Part shown: positions 1 through 10,565 of the stretch, piece after piece
How the letters are laid out: every line of letters starts with the position of its first letter
Position numbering within the stretch: the first letter of the stretch is position 1
NCBI RefSeq assembly: GCF_947242115.1
Contig: NC_074715.1
Location: forward strand, 50,105,086 to 50,169,085
From: Biomphalaria glabrata
Lineage: Eukaryota > Mollusca > Gastropoda > Planorbidae
Length of the DNA: 64,000 nucleotides
Direction of reading: 5' to 3'
The notes under the pieces: generated by a model
Database searches by the model: none
What the model was told of the DNA's origin: nothing
What the model saw: the letters and a program-made list of their open reading frames with translations, nothing else
Made by a program: the position numbers and the translations under genes

Positions 1-185
1 TACATGAACTAATGCCTGGTACTGTTGTATCGTATTGCGAATGAAGAGTTCTAGATGAAAGCAGATAAAGTGCATGAACATCAACAACTGTAAAAAAAAA
101 AAAAAAAGAGCAAACAACTCTTTTCTCTGTTAGACCGAGTTCTTACTTTGGATGTTTTGTAGCATTACGTTCTAGTAAAAGTATT
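1..185. other. AT-rich sequence, nothing recognised
   Basis: Contains a 16-base A run near 92. No ORF or repeat family seen. Confidence 0.5.
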
Positions 186-385
186 GTTCCCCTTTCAGAC
201 TTAGTGATCTATGGAATAGTTGACCTAAAGGTCATTTGTTTCTGTGGCTTATGACTATTGAGGGTGTCATGTGGTCATGTGGCCAGCACAACCACCAACC
301 GCCTTTACGTTTCCCCAACTAATGTCAGGTACCCATTAGAGCTGGGTGGACTCAGAGGCGCCCTCAGGATCCTGAAAATTCTAAG
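186..385 (-). mobile_element. SINE-A fragment
   Basis: SINE-A is a tRNA-headed SINE of about 250 bp. Its full form has an A box (GGCTGAGTGGTTAAG), a B box (GGTTCGAATC), then gcgcccc, a cctgacattagttgggg middle, gtgctggccacatgacaccc, and an aaaggggaac tail. This minus copy keeps the tail and middle and lacks the tRNA-like head. Confidence 0.75.
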
Positions 386-489
386 TTCTAAGAAGATCTT
401 AACTTAAGCCTAACTTTACGGGCCTAAAAAGATTGTTAATGACTTTCTCAATCAATTTTACCGGAAAGTAGTTGGTAGCAGACGCCCTC

Positions 490-640
490 TGAAAGAGACA
501 ATGGTTTTGTCTGCAACAGATGGGGGAAATATATGCAGGTCGCAAACGGGTTTGCGTAGTCATGTGAAATGCGGTACTCATCCTTAATCTTCGGAATCGA
601 AGACATTGCCATTATTATTATTATCAAACTTTAACATTCA
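490..640 (+). mobile_element. LINE 3' end with zinc-finger-like terminus and (ATT)n tail
   Basis: In one frame the sequence reads DNGFVCNR, then a one-base slip, then GLRSHVKCGTHP. This resembles a CxxC...H...C finger at the end of an RTE-like ORF2. A (ATT)n tail follows. The same end recurs at 1005, 3170 (minus) and 12690. Confidence 0.55.
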
Positions 641-1004
641 AACTTGAAATGAAGACTTTCTCTATTGAAACAATGTATACACACTGTCGAGTAGGTGCGC
701 CTGTTCTTATCGGTAGATCAAATGTAAGTCGTGATCTGTAGATAAACTACGAATTATCCTAAACATTATCATCAGTTCAACTATTGTCAGTCTCAGAGAA
801 CGAGTACAGAAATTCGATATTCTTGTCTAACGTAAAAAAGGTACGAACACTAGTTCTACAGTGTATTGAAGCATGCATTGTATATTATCATTATTATTCT
901 TTAAGTTTCAAATGTGTATCGCGCGGCCTTTGTAAGTGACATCTAGCTGTCTCGTTCAGAAAACTCCTGCAACCAGGTGCTCTCTTCTATGTCAGTTATA
1001 GCTG
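641..1004. other. No gene or repeat recognised
   Basis: AT-rich, short ATT tracts only. Confidence 0.4.
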
Positions 1005-1205
1005 TTAAATTCGCTGCCGAGGACAGGCGTAGACGGCGAAAAGAAATTCTAAATCCACCACCGGCGGACAATGGTTATTCATGCGCTGGATGTGGCAAAA
1101 TATGTAGGTCGAAGCTGGGGCTGCGTAGCTAAGGAAATACTGCTCTCCTTATTAATCTTACGATTCGAAGACAAGCCTTATTATTATTTACGAACCGATT
1201 ATGAA
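1005..1205 (+). mobile_element. LINE 3' end, zinc-finger-like terminus
   Basis: Same family as 490-640. It contains the ggcggacaatggttat...tggcaaaatatgtaggtcg block (DNGY-CGKICRS) and ends in a TTATTATT tail. Frame broken. Confidence 0.6.
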
Positions 1206-1424
1206 TTATCTCATAGAACTGAGATGAATGTCCGGACATTAGCTGTGGTCAGAACGATGTCGTCTGCACAGTAGTTCCCGCTTCTTCACGCAGTTGATGT
1301 ACCCAAAAGAACAGTGCCAATACAGTTTCGTATCAGCAGCGTCCCAGACTCTCCCTAAGAGTTACCGGTTCCTGATTTCTCATCAGGAGCATTGCATAGC
1401 TGAAAGGGGCAGCCCCCCAGATGG
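1206..1424 (+). repeat. Dispersed repeat shared with 17325-17720
   Basis: Shares gagatgaatg, cattagctgtggtc, gaacgatgtcg and the (g)atacagttt block with 17385-17620 in the same order. Possibly the 5' region of a LINE; class not identified. Confidence 0.5.
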
Positions 1425-1935
1425 TTATGCACAGGGCTAACAACTCTGTCATATAAAAAAAATACTGTTACGAAAGTTTCTACATACAAGAACACCCGGA
1501 CAGATCTCAACGGAAAACAACCTCGGCCTGGAAAAGGACATGATTTTTGTTTTGCGACATGGAACGTGCTAAGCCTTTATAGAGCAGGTGCGCTAGCCCA
1601 ACTTACTGAAGTGTTGAAGAAATATAGGATATGAAGACCTACCAATAGTGAACGAAACAAAAAAGAACAGACCACGTTGGGCAGGTCACCTTGAAAGAAT
1701 GTCAGATAACAGAGAAGCGAAAATCGTATACAGGCAAAAACCAAAAGGCAGGCGACCCAAAGGCAGACCCCGAAAGCAATGGATTGATGATGTGGAAGCA
1801 GATCTGAAGCAGCTTGGGGTTAGGGCGTGGAGACGAAAGGCCCAGGAGAGATCTGAATGGAAGGATGTGTTGAAGCAGGCCAGAGCACTCCACGGGCTGT
1901 AGCGCCACTGGGATGAATGGATGGATGGATAGCAT
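1425..1935 (+). mobile_element. Internally deleted RTE-like LINE
   Basis: The 5' part (about 1425-1635) runs into the start of an AP-endonuclease, FATWNVLSLYRAGALAQLTE. It then jumps straight to the ORF2 C-terminus, RWAGHLERMSDNREAK ... GRRPKGRPRKQWIDDVEADL ... ARALHGL, with a stop at 1900. The 3' end is a short (GGAT)n run, the usual RTE-type tail. Everything between endonuclease start and C-terminus (most of the endonuclease and the reverse transcriptase) is missing. Confidence 0.75.
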
Positions 1936-1944
1936 TGCATATAT

Positions 1945-2200
1945 AAACATATATCGGATTTTCGCGAGAAACTAAACAATGTCAAGGACACCTAAATGTA
2001 CTAACGGAGAAGGTAAGAAATTTCAATTCTGCATTGCTCAAAAATCATCATATTACTTTTAAAAGACATATTTTATCAACCCTTCCTTTATACACCATAA
2101 AGCTATGTATAGCTTTACCACCTAAGATACAAATTTCCAATGGGAAAATAAATTCTGTTTTTATTTCTAGTGTTTGCAGTGCACTTCTATGCACCCGATG
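1945..2200 (+). repeat. Dispersed repeat shared with 24540-24800
   Basis: Both copies carry attttc(g/a)cga(g/t)aaact(a)aacaatgtcaagga and further similar blocks. Class unknown. Confidence 0.45.
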
Positions 2201-2553
2201 TTCGATACTCTTAATAGTAGACTGCCGAGTTTCACCATTTTATTTTCCTTAAGCAATGGTGAAAGAATCGATAGGACTAGCTCTTCACCTCACGATGTGG
2301 TTTCCCGCCAAATACATGACTGAGACATGCAGTTAGTAAGCAGAGATTTCTACGCTAGTTATTTTGCACTAGATTTGAGTAATTAGGAATCGGGTTGTGC
2401 ATAGTGGTTAATGGTTATTGTCTTTTATTGTTTCGGTATATAAAATTCTGGGTATTTTTCTTTTATAGTGGGAACAGCTTTATACGACTTTATAGTCCAA
2501 TCTACTATTTTCATGTGACTATTGGAAAAGGGGGAAAAATTAAACGAATCTTA

Positions 2554-2634
2554 TTAACTCTTTCTCTCCTAACTGACGATACCAACGTTGATTTCACCAG
2601 AATGTGGTAAACAATTACGGAGAGAAAGAGTTAA
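2554..2634. mobile_element. 81-bp TTAA-flanked MITE
   Basis: TTAA plus CTCTTTCTCTCC at the left is mirrored by GGAGAGAAAGAG plus TTAA at the right. TTAA target duplication points to piggyBac- or Kolobok-type transposition. Confidence 0.7.
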
Positions 2635-2639
2635 TGTTT

Positions 2640-2780
2640 TTAGTGAACATGGACACAATGAATTTTGTTTCCCTTTAACGAAGCTTCACCCTGGCAGTGC
2701 CAGAGAATGAAAAGTAATTCATAATAGTAATAGTAATAATAATAATAATAATAATAAAAATAATAATAAAGAAATAGGTG
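2640..2780 (+). repeat. LINE-tail-like repeat, copy 1, with (AAT)n
   Basis: Shares ccctttaacgaagcttcaccctgg, cagtgccagagaatga and a following AAT microsatellite with 3050-3180. Looks like a retroelement 3' end; family not identified. Confidence 0.5.
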
Positions 2781-3049
2781 CTACCATTATTGACATCGCC
2801 GTACCACTATCTCATCATTTCAGAAAAACTTAGTTGGAAAAACAAAGAAAATATGGGAACCTAAGCTTGGAGATTATGCGTTTATGGAAGTTATCTAAAA
2901 TAACAAATTACCCCATTGTTATATCAACCGAAGGGACAACTGACCTCACACATACCTTTAAGGCCCTTAACATTCCTAGGAACATTATCGTTGCCTGTCA
3001 GAGGGCGGTACTTCTGCAGACCTGCGACATCACCAGAAAATTCTTCAGT

Positions 3050-3180
3050 GGATACTAATAAAAAGACAACATTGGATTTGTTTCTCTTTAACGAAACTCG
3101 ACCCTGGCAGCGCCAGAGAATGAATACTCGTTCGTTTCTAACATAATAATAATAATAATTATTATTATTATTTTATTATT
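3050..3180 (+). repeat. LINE-tail-like repeat, copy 2, with (AAT)n/(ATT)n
   Basis: Second copy of the 2640 repeat, ending in an ATA tract that abuts the ATT tract of the next, oppositely oriented LINE end. The two tails meet head to head and could form a hairpin. Confidence 0.5.
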
Positions 3181-3310
3181 ATTATTATAATAAGGCTTGT
3201 ATTCGAGTCCAAAGATTAATGAGAAGTGCAATATTTATTATATCACGTAACCACGTAGACCTACATATTTTGCCACTCAAGCGCGGTCGGACATAACCGT
3301 TGTCCGTCGG
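3170..3310 (-). mobile_element. LINE 3' end, zinc-finger-like terminus
   Basis: Minus-strand copy of the 490/1005/12690 family: DNGYVRPRLSGKICRSTWL followed by an ATT-type tail. Confidence 0.6.
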
Positions 3311-3529
3311 TGGTGTTCCAAGATACCACTTCAGTCTTTCGTCAAACCAAGGAATGTGCCAAATGTTTAATTTCACTGTTCTTAAGGCGGCCGTTAACAG
3401 AGTTGGTATCACCTACAAAAAAAGGGCATCACAAGTAAGGAAATTCGAAAAAAAGGATCACAATGACAATAGGATCCCACGATTACTCGCTGACCACTGT
3501 CGAAAAACGCAAAAAAAATAATTTTCTTG

Positions 3530-3725
3530 CCAATATCACAAGGTTCTCGAAAAGATCATCCTTCATGGAACAGTACCAGGAAAAAGAAGAAGAGGCAGAC
3601 AGAGAAAGCGATAGAAAGACAACGTTAAAGAATGGACGAGCATGTCATTGAAAGAGATTCTATTCAATGCGAGAGAGAGGAATAGAGGAAGACTGTCGAC
3701 AGATCATGTGTGGTGCCCCAACGGT
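3530..3725 (+). mobile_element. LINE 3' coding fragment (GTVPGKRRRGRQRKR type)
   Basis: Frame reads LHGTVPGKRRRGRQRKR, a stop, then KDNVKEWTSMSLKEILFNAR. This is the basic C-terminal end of a LINE ORF2. A second copy lies at 31240-31440. Confidence 0.65.
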
Positions 3726-3906
3726 TCGAGAGTAGGCCTATAAGGAATAGGTGGAGGTGAAGGACAATGATTGTCCGAGGCTTAGAGTGACTCACATAAA
3801 GACAGTGTCCGAAGTACGGATAAGTTAAGTTTTAACCATGACCGTCCTCTGGTCATTTGAAGTAACACGTAAGCCAAGTGTTTCAAGTGATCATGTTATG
3901 ACCATT

Positions 3907-4051
3907 GGACCTCATTCAGCAATCGTAAACATTTAGCCACGTGGTTCCCTATCTCTTCTATACAAATTACGTAATCCATAAAGGCTGTCATTGTTTTATC
4001 AATATTATCACGTGGCTAAATGTTCGTTTTACGATTGGTGAATGAGGTCCT
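3907..4051. mobile_element. Foldback/MITE with arms of about 40 bp
   Basis: Left arm 3907-3943 (GGACCTCATTCAGCAATCG ... CACGTG) is the reverse complement of right arm 4010-4051, apart from one mismatch and a 5-base gap. The loop is about 65 bp. No clear target duplication. Confidence 0.7.
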
Positions 4052-4370
4052 TTCAAATTAGGAATTCCAAAACAGTGTCCTCAACGCCCACTCCGTTTTG
4101 TTGCATAATTTAAAAAAAAATACGTCATCACATTTGTCTGTCAACGCGAGAAAGTGTTGATAGCTACATTTATTAACAGTAAAAAAAATAAATAAAATAA
4201 AACGAAGAGAGAAATGGATCTCACCCAATCTTCCGCGCCGTCTCAGAATATTGTTCAGAAGATTTAAATAATTATGATCATCATAGATCAAAAAGGCACA
4301 ATGGTTTCCTATGTATGTTCACAAACGTTTATAAGCCTGGACTTAATTTGACTAAAATATACATTGTATG

Positions 4371-4638
4371 CAGAGGCGTAGTGAGAGGGGAAAGGGGGCG
4401 CGATACCCCAGGCACCACCCTCAGCGGGGCGCCACACGCAGAGAGGCGCCATAAAATATAATTATAGTAGATATTTTAGTTAAGTAATACGTTCTAAAAT
4501 CGTTTGTATTATATTACCATTAAATACTTTTTATTTATATGCCTATATTTCTATCTGATGCTCATGGAAGCTGGGGGCTGGCAGGGGCGCCAATAAAGTA
4601 ACTTGCCCCGGGCGCACGTTTGTCTCACTACGCCTCTG
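4371..4638. mobile_element. hAT-type MITE with 8-bp target duplication
   Basis: Ends CAGAGGCGTAGTGAG / CTCACTACGCCTCTG are perfect inverted repeats. Flanks ATTGTATG and AAAGTATG match at 6 of 8 bases. No coding capacity. Confidence 0.8.
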
Positions 4639-4646
4639 AAAGTATG

Positions 4647-5458
4647 TACTTTCGATTGAGCATGTTGTAAAAATATAATTAAATACTAACTTGGCAATCG
4701 ATAGAAGTATCGGAGGATGAAGAATCATCAGCTTAAGCCTACGACCTCTCTACATGTCAATATTGTTGATAAAAGACATTAAAAAAAAAAAAAACTCGAA
4801 CCCCAGACCTGCAAACACGATGTTTGGAGACAGATCTACGCAACAGATGAACGCTGTAAAACATGTTGATGCAGATACGCCCGCAGCTCAGCCCGTGTGC
4901 ACCACGTAGCCAGACAGCAAACAAACCATGTCACAGCCTGTGAATTGAGACGGGTGATAAATCGAACTGAAGTCAGTCAGGACTTGTTGATAACGGCACT
5001 TTTAGGAAGTCCTTTCAATGTTCTCAGCTCTTATTTCTGAACTGTTTATAAACACTTAAACATCCAATAATATTAGGTTAATTTCTTCAACTTATGGCCC
5101 AATGAACGAAAAATTGGATATCGATTTGCTAAAGTCTGTTTACACACTTTTTTTTTCCCATTCTATTAACACACTCCATAACTCGATCACAAAGCATTGT
5201 TCGTCACATACATCTTCCATGAATAGCCGGGCTATATCTAGATCAACCACCTGTCATGTTAAATCTAAAGTTTGGCTCACAGAACATAGGCCTTCCTTGA
5301 CAGATTTAGTCTCTAGTAATGAAATAAAAAATTTTCAAGGTTTTATATCATACGATAGAGTCAGATTGTATATCTTGTAAGTGTTTCAAGAAAGATGCCT
5401 TTCAAAACATGTAAAATTCTTAAAGATAATATGCACCACAGTTACATCAGGTTCCTCT
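4647..5458. other. No gene or repeat recognised
   Basis: Short A and T runs. A small open frame at 5102-5380 resembles no family I know. Confidence 0.4.
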
Positions 5459-6490
5459 CAGGGACGGACTGGGTGTCAATATCGGCCATGGCATTTCTAG
5501 ACCCTCCGGCCCATAAATTATATAATATACGATGGGCCACCTAGTGTGGACCTACCTTTCCTCAAAATCATTGTTAAGTTTAATAATGTATCAATAACTG
5601 TACACAAGCCCTATATCTTAATAAGATATATAGTCCTAATGTTGCTTTGAAATCGCTAAGTGTGTTGGCCATAAAAGGATGAAGCCAACAGTAGCACTGT
5701 TTACGGATGTAGGCTACTAATTATATCTGAAATGCAACTCAACTCAAGAAAACATAAAGAAACTGGAACAGACACAAAATAGAGCAGTGAGATTCATAAC
5801 AAACGAATATAAAATAACTAAATTTAGAAAGCCTTCAGAACAGAAGACTCAAAAGTAAAGTAGCAATTATACATAAAACACTGAACCATAATCTTCAAAT
5901 ACAAAAAACAAAATTTAATAAAATACTCTGAAAGACACAAAGATAAAGGCACATTCCTCGTCCCATATGCTAGGACAAATTTGTACAAATACTCCTTCTT
6001 CCCTAGTGCTATTAGAGCATGGAATGGGTTGCCTGAGCTAGCCAGGAAAACCAGTGACTTGGCAGAATTTAAGTCATTGGTTAATATGCATGACTAAATG
6101 CATGACGCGTAAGACGTAATCATCTTCTTTTTTGAAGTAACGTCTGTATTATATAAGCTCTATATCTTAATAAGAAACATATGCCTAATGTTGCTTTGAA
6201 ATCGCTAAGTGTGTTGGCCATAAAAGGATGAAGCCAACAGTAGCATTGTCTACGGATGTAGGCTACTGCATTATTTCGGAAATGCATTAGATTCGTTTTA
6301 GGAATATTTAGGACATTCCATGCATGAAAACCAGAGGGCCACTTTTATAAGAGAATATTATAAAACCTTTAACAATTTAATACGTGCCATATTGACATTC
6401 ACGAGTCCCTTTAAGGTGACCTTACCGGCCCAACTGGGTACCGGCCCACGGGGCATTTGCCCGAACGCCCATATAGCCGGTCGGCCCATG
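5459..6490. mobile_element. hAT-like MITE with nested LINE fragment
   Basis: The left end CAGGGACGGACTGGGTG and a right end of GGTCGGCCCATG type are flanked by GTTCCTCT / TCTCCTCT (6 of 8). The interior carries a LINE 3' end at 5737-6159 bracketed by two similar 125-bp segments. A left-end relative is at 56958. Confidence 0.5.
5737..6159 (+). mobile_element. CR1/Jockey-like LINE 3' end (PYARTNLYKYSFFPS type)
   Basis: Contains QNRAVRFITNEY-type sequence and then an open end LVPYARTNLYKYSFFPSAIR, AWNGLPELARKTSDLAEFKS, LVNMHD and a stop. A short 3' UTR with gtaacgtctgta and a TATATAAG tail follows. It is 5'-truncated, with frame breaks between the two blocks. Copies: 8010, 61100, 62065, 63060 (minus) and 63650. 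Confidence 0.8.
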
Positions 6491-6594
6491 TCTCCTCTTC
6501 ATTAAGGCTAGAACAGAAAGATTTTAAAATCTTTTTATTTCACTTACAGTCAAGGTATTTTAAGGTCATTCGTCATCACCTAGAAGTACATAGA

Positions 6595-6745
6595 AGTGCT
6601 AAGTGCTGGTCGTGTGTGTGTGTGTATGTGTGTGTACGTGTGTGTAAGTGTGTGAATGTTGTTCGTGTTTGCATCTACATTGTTTTTATTATAATTGTAG
6701 TCCATTTTGTGGACCGGTAAAATTATCTTATCTTATACAAACTAT
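6595..6745 (+). repeat. (GT)n tract and LINE-like tail
   Basis: An imperfect GT microsatellite at 6609-6655 is followed by gtccattttgtggaccggtaaa and TTATC repeats. This is typical of a LINE 3' end, but no coding part is visible. Confidence 0.45.
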
Positions 6746-6805
6746 AATCTGAAAAATTTCAAATTCTTAAAACTAGGTTAGCAAAAGTTATCGGATTTGG
6801 TAGCG

Positions 6806-6992
6806 GGGAGGGGATTGTAAAATGTTTTACATGTTTCGGATGTTCCTTCAGAGTTGAAGATAATTACTTCCTAGTCCAAACCTCCCGCAGGACGACGGGG
6901 GATGGGAGCGGGCAGGGTTTGAACCCTCGACCATCGATAAATCTGAACGACAGTCCAGCGCGCAAACCGCACGACCAGGCAGCCATCCTGGT
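6806..6992 (-). mobile_element. SINE-B copy
   Basis: SINE-B is a tRNA-like SINE of about 170 bp. Its head is GCCTGGTCGTGCGGTTTGCG, its B box GGTTCAAACCC, then ggaggtttggactaggaagt, ttcaactctgaaggaacatc and the tail GTAAAACATTTT. This minus copy is close to full length. Confidence 0.8.
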
Positions 6993-7541
6993 AGACGAGG
7001 GAGGAGTGAGGCTAGGAGGTATGCAAGAATTGACATAATTTTGGTTTTACGAACTAAGTCGCTGGGATATTCTGAAGACGCTTTTAGCAGTGCCATCTGG
7101 GGACAAATTTGTTAATGGCGGGAAACAAAAGCGGAAAGGGGAAAAAATTTTGGAGTTTCACAAGGCGAGGGAACTCAATCGTGAGGGGGAAACTGCGCCA
7201 CTGCTACAACCACTCCAGTAGAATATCGATGAGAACATTGAAGGGACATACAGAAATGACGGAACAGAAAAATCGAAGATTTAAAATAAGGGAGGGAGAA
7301 AATATTTATAAGGGGGGACGACTCGTGTATTGACATACTCTAAGGGAGACCACTTGGGGTCAACAAGTTATTGCACATCAATACTTTTAACACTTTTTTG
7401 GTAAAAGCTTTTTTTTAACATTCTCCAATCCATTCATTGCAGACCTAAATACAAGACTAGATCAGAATGGTATTATAAAATGTAGGATTACTCAAACTTT
7501 TGTGCTGTGAAAGCATATCTCTAGTATAGCTCATAGACATT
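6993..7541. other. No gene or repeat recognised
   Basis: Unique-looking AT-rich sequence; a 74-codon open frame at 7109 has no recognisable motif. Confidence 0.4.
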
Positions 7542-7725
7542 GGGGGCGGTATAGCTAATTAGTAAAGCGCTTGGCTTCCAAAACGAGTGGTATTGTGTTT
7601 TAATCTCGGTGAAGACTTGGAATTTAAATCTTGGGATTCTTTAGGACGCCCCTGAGTCTATCCACCTCCAATTTGTAGCTGACTCCGTCGTTAACGGTGG
7701 TCCCATAGAAACATATGACCCGTGT
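7542..7725 (+). mobile_element. SINE-A copy, 3'-truncated
   Basis: Degraded head (gctaattagtaaagcgcttggcttcc), B-box region ttttaatctcggtgaag and middle region are present; the tail is missing. Confidence 0.7.
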
Positions 7726-8009
7726 TTACGTACATAGCTGACATTCGATGGTTCCCTTCATTAGTATTAAACGTATTTGTTGATCTACAACAGCGTCGAC
7801 TCCCTATATTGATTGTTTTGGCTTTTCGCCGGTGTTACTGAATTAGTTTGAGGGTTACCTCCTATTTATGGCATTGGTTTGTATCCGACACCGAAGAAGA
7901 GCCTTAACAACTATAATTGTTTTAGATGTTTTGTGTTTTTTTTTTCGTGAAAAAAAGGTGTTCAAATTTCGTTCAGAATTGTGAAAACCCTTGTAACTAT
8001 AGTGAACTG

Positions 8010-8110
8010 ATTTAGGTCATTGGTTGACATGCAAGATTAAACTGACGTAGGAACACGCGTTGGACGTAATCATCTTTTTTTTTTTGAATAACGTCTGTAT
8101 TTTATAAGAT
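8010..8110 (+). mobile_element. CR1/Jockey-like LINE 3' tip
   Basis: Last codons plus 3' UTR (gacgtaatcatc, aataacgtctgta) and a TAAGATAAG tail, same family as 5737. Confidence 0.7.
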
Positions 8111-8154
8111 AAGTCCCTGGGAAGGTTCCTGCGCTTCGCGGACGGATCTCTTCT

Positions 8155-8440
8155 AGTTGTTCTGTTCTTTACATCCTGTGAAGTTTTTACATTCATGGAT
8201 TCTTCTTCTTCTTCTAGCCAGATTTTTGCTGCTGAGCTGTGAGCTCTTTTGCAGACTGTGCCAAGGAAAAATAGTGTGCTGCTTTCTTCAGATGTTGAGC
8301 ATTGCCGTACAGGGTGTTGGTTATGTTGGGCTTGAGTGGTAGTAGGGTCTGCCTAAGGTGGATTAGGAAGGAAGAGGATATGGTTTACGGTTTCATAAGG
8401 GTGGGCGCAGTGTCTACAAAGGGGGAGTTAAGTGAAATTT
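8155..8440 (-). mobile_element. LINE 3' end, RNase H-bearing family
   Basis: Minus copy beginning with the (GAA)n tail. It matches 60333-60600 over gccagcttttgctgctgagctg-type blocks. The plus-strand relative is at 54330-54715. Confidence 0.7.
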
Positions 8441-8684
8441 TTTTTGTGCTAAAAATAAATATTTTTTAAAACTATTTATTATAGATTTCTTAATTTCATT
8501 ATAATGTCAGTGGAAGAATTCTATGAGGAAGAAAGCTTAGAAATGCAATCAGCAGAAAACAAAAAACTTCCTCGGTTGCAGCTGGGTGTGTGAGGATCAC
8601 AGCTAGATTTAAGGTCTTCCTAGTTATGGATGGGTTTACGTGTCAAAGTTCTTAGCTTCTGCTATCAAAGACAAGACCTCATGT

Positions 8685-8946
8685 ATGTTCTGTGTATGTT
8701 CTGTGTATGTTCTGTGTCTGTTCTATGTATGTTCTATGTATGTTCTGTGTATGTTCTGTGTATGTTCTGTGTATGTTCTGTGTATGTTCTGTGTATGCTC
8801 TGTGTATGCTCTGTGTATGTTTTGTGTTTGTTCTGTGTATGTTCTATGCATGTTTCTGTGTATGTTCTATGTATGTTCTGTGTATGTTCTATGTATGTTC
8901 TGTGTATGTTCTGTGTATGTTCTGTGTAGGTTCTGTGTATGATTAA
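8685..8946 (+). repeat. 11-bp minisatellite (TGTTCTGTGTA)n
   Basis: About 23 imperfect copies. Because 11 is not a multiple of three and the unit lacks stops, all three plus frames stay open and mimic a Cys/Val-rich protein. Confidence 0.9.
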
Positions 8947-8947
8947 T

Positions 8948-9062
8948 ATCTTTTACAAAGCTTAAAGTAACTCACTCCCATCTTTTTGTCCGTCTGGCTG
9001 GATTGCACAATTATTTATTAACTAATTAGTCAATTATTGGACATTAATTAATTTTTTTTTTT
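8948..9062 (+). repeat. ACAAAGCTT...GCACAATTATT repeat family, copy
   Basis: Interspersed family with (t)acaaagctt, tctgtctggtaaaa, cggatcaagttgaaa, cacaattatt and a TTAATTATTGGTAATTAATT end. Class unknown. Other copies: 10780 (-), 20757, 29500, 39285, 41868 (-) and 57255 (two). Confidence 0.55.
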
Positions 9063-9067
9063 TTTAC

Positions 9068-9316
9068 ATAAGTTCCACTTTCTATAGGGCAGATGATGTA
9101 AAGGTCATCTATATCTATGGCAAATTGTTAACGAGGGTGTCATGTGGCCAGCTCGACGACCAACAGCCTTTACTAATATAAGGTACCTGTTAGAGCTGGG
9201 TCGACACAGAGGCGTCCAAAAAATCCCGAAATGAAAAATCCCAGTCTTCATCAGTATTCGATTTCGGGACTTCGATTTGGAGGCCAAGCGCTTTACAGCT
9301 CGGCCACTGCGCATCC
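9068..9316 (-). mobile_element. SINE-A copy, nearly full length
   Basis: The tail end with gatgatgtaaaggtcatc leads on the plus strand. The inverted head ends gcgctttacagctcggccac. Confidence 0.8.
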
Positions 9317-9837
9317 TTTTTTTTTATATAGAAAGGGCAAATAAATCTTGCAGTATTGAGAGAAATGGCAGTAATTAATCTTTTCTTTTTGTAAGCATTC
9401 TTTTTAAAAAGTACTTTTTTAATTGTTCCATAATTATTCTCGTGTTTCTTTTTCCTTATCTTTAATACTGTTGTTACTTCCTAATAGCTAGGCTGCTGGG
9501 TGGCTGTCAAAACTGGGGGGGGGGGATTATCGACAGGGATTAGGGATTGAATTGAGATCATTGTGTCTGCAGCTATAATAATGGCGAGCGGGATTCCACC
9601 GAGGAGGCTTCGTCGGGAGAGGGGGAATAGTAATCCGCATTTTCTAGATTAACACACACACACGCACCTACTATGTTGAGGTAAGGCTCCACACGTGACG
9701 TCCAGAATGTGTGTCTGGGACAGAAGTAGGAGACACATCACGTGGGAAGAGAAGTGTGTCACTTTTGCGACGTCATTGTATGTCACGTGCGGGCGTGAAT
9801 CATCGAGCTTTCAATCTGTCCTGGATGTCAGGCTATC
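9317..9837. other. No gene recognised
   Basis: Contains a G tract at 9517 and a short CA tract at 9652. Nothing else identified. Confidence 0.4.
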
Positions 9838-10301
9838 CAGGACCGGATTTAAGTATGTAGAGGCCCCGAGGCAGAATTTTTTTTTTCGGAACCCTCTACA
9901 CTTTATCTAAAGCTTTAATATAAATCTACTTATTCATGAAAATACTAATGTCTAAAAGCATGTCATATTATAAAAGAAAGTCTTTGTAAATGAAATTTAA
10001 ATTTCCTTCGTTTAAGAAATAAAATTATTTAATATGCAAATTTTAGCAACCCAAAAAAAAAAAAGTAAATTTGTAGTGTTTACGAAATGTCGTATATCCG
10101 CTTACCTTCCCACATACACAATGAAACAACGACAGTGTTGTCAACGGTAAAATTTGAAGTATTGTTATGGAAATTAATATAAAAAAAAAAAAACAGTAGC
10201 TGACAGTGGAAACGGATTTTTTTTTCTCAATTGTTTAGGGTCCCCTTCTTGTAGAGTCCTCTAGGCTGTATCCCCACCTACACTCTCTAAATCCGGCCCT
10301 G
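9838..10301. mobile_element. hAT-type MITE with perfect 8-bp target duplication
   Basis: Ends CAGGACCGGATTTAAG and (CT)AAATCCGGCCCTG are inverted. The flanks are AGGCTATC at 9830-9837 and AGGCTATC at 10302-10309, identical at 8 of 8. The interior is AT-rich and noncoding. A left-end relative is at 46316. Confidence 0.9.
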
Positions 10302-10462
10302 AGGCTATCTATGTACTTGAAACTACAGGAACTGGCCTGGTGGATTATCATTCATTTAATTACACCTCTCTCCTGTGCACATGTCAGAGTTGTTTGAGCT
10401 TAGGGACTGTGTTAGGACTGCGTTATTCTGCGGTCTGCAAGACAGAACTGCAGAGACGAACT

Positions 10463-10565
10463 TTAACCCTTAAAGTGCTGAGCTGTTTTACAATGAGTGC
10501 ATACAAAATGGAATTACAATTCTGATGTTTAGAGGCTAAACTGCCACACGCGTTTTAAGGGTTAA
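10463..10565. mobile_element. 103-bp TTAA MITE, copy 1
   Basis: Left end TTAACCCTTAAAGTGCTGAG, right end CACACGCGTTTTAAGGGTTAA-like. Interior tgcatacaaaatggaattaca matches the copy at 25082. Confidence 0.75.

Noticed and set aside
8630-8946. Overlapping Cys/Val/Met-rich open frames of about 100 codons
   Set aside because: Produced by the stop-free 11-bp repeat in all three frames; no coding evidence.
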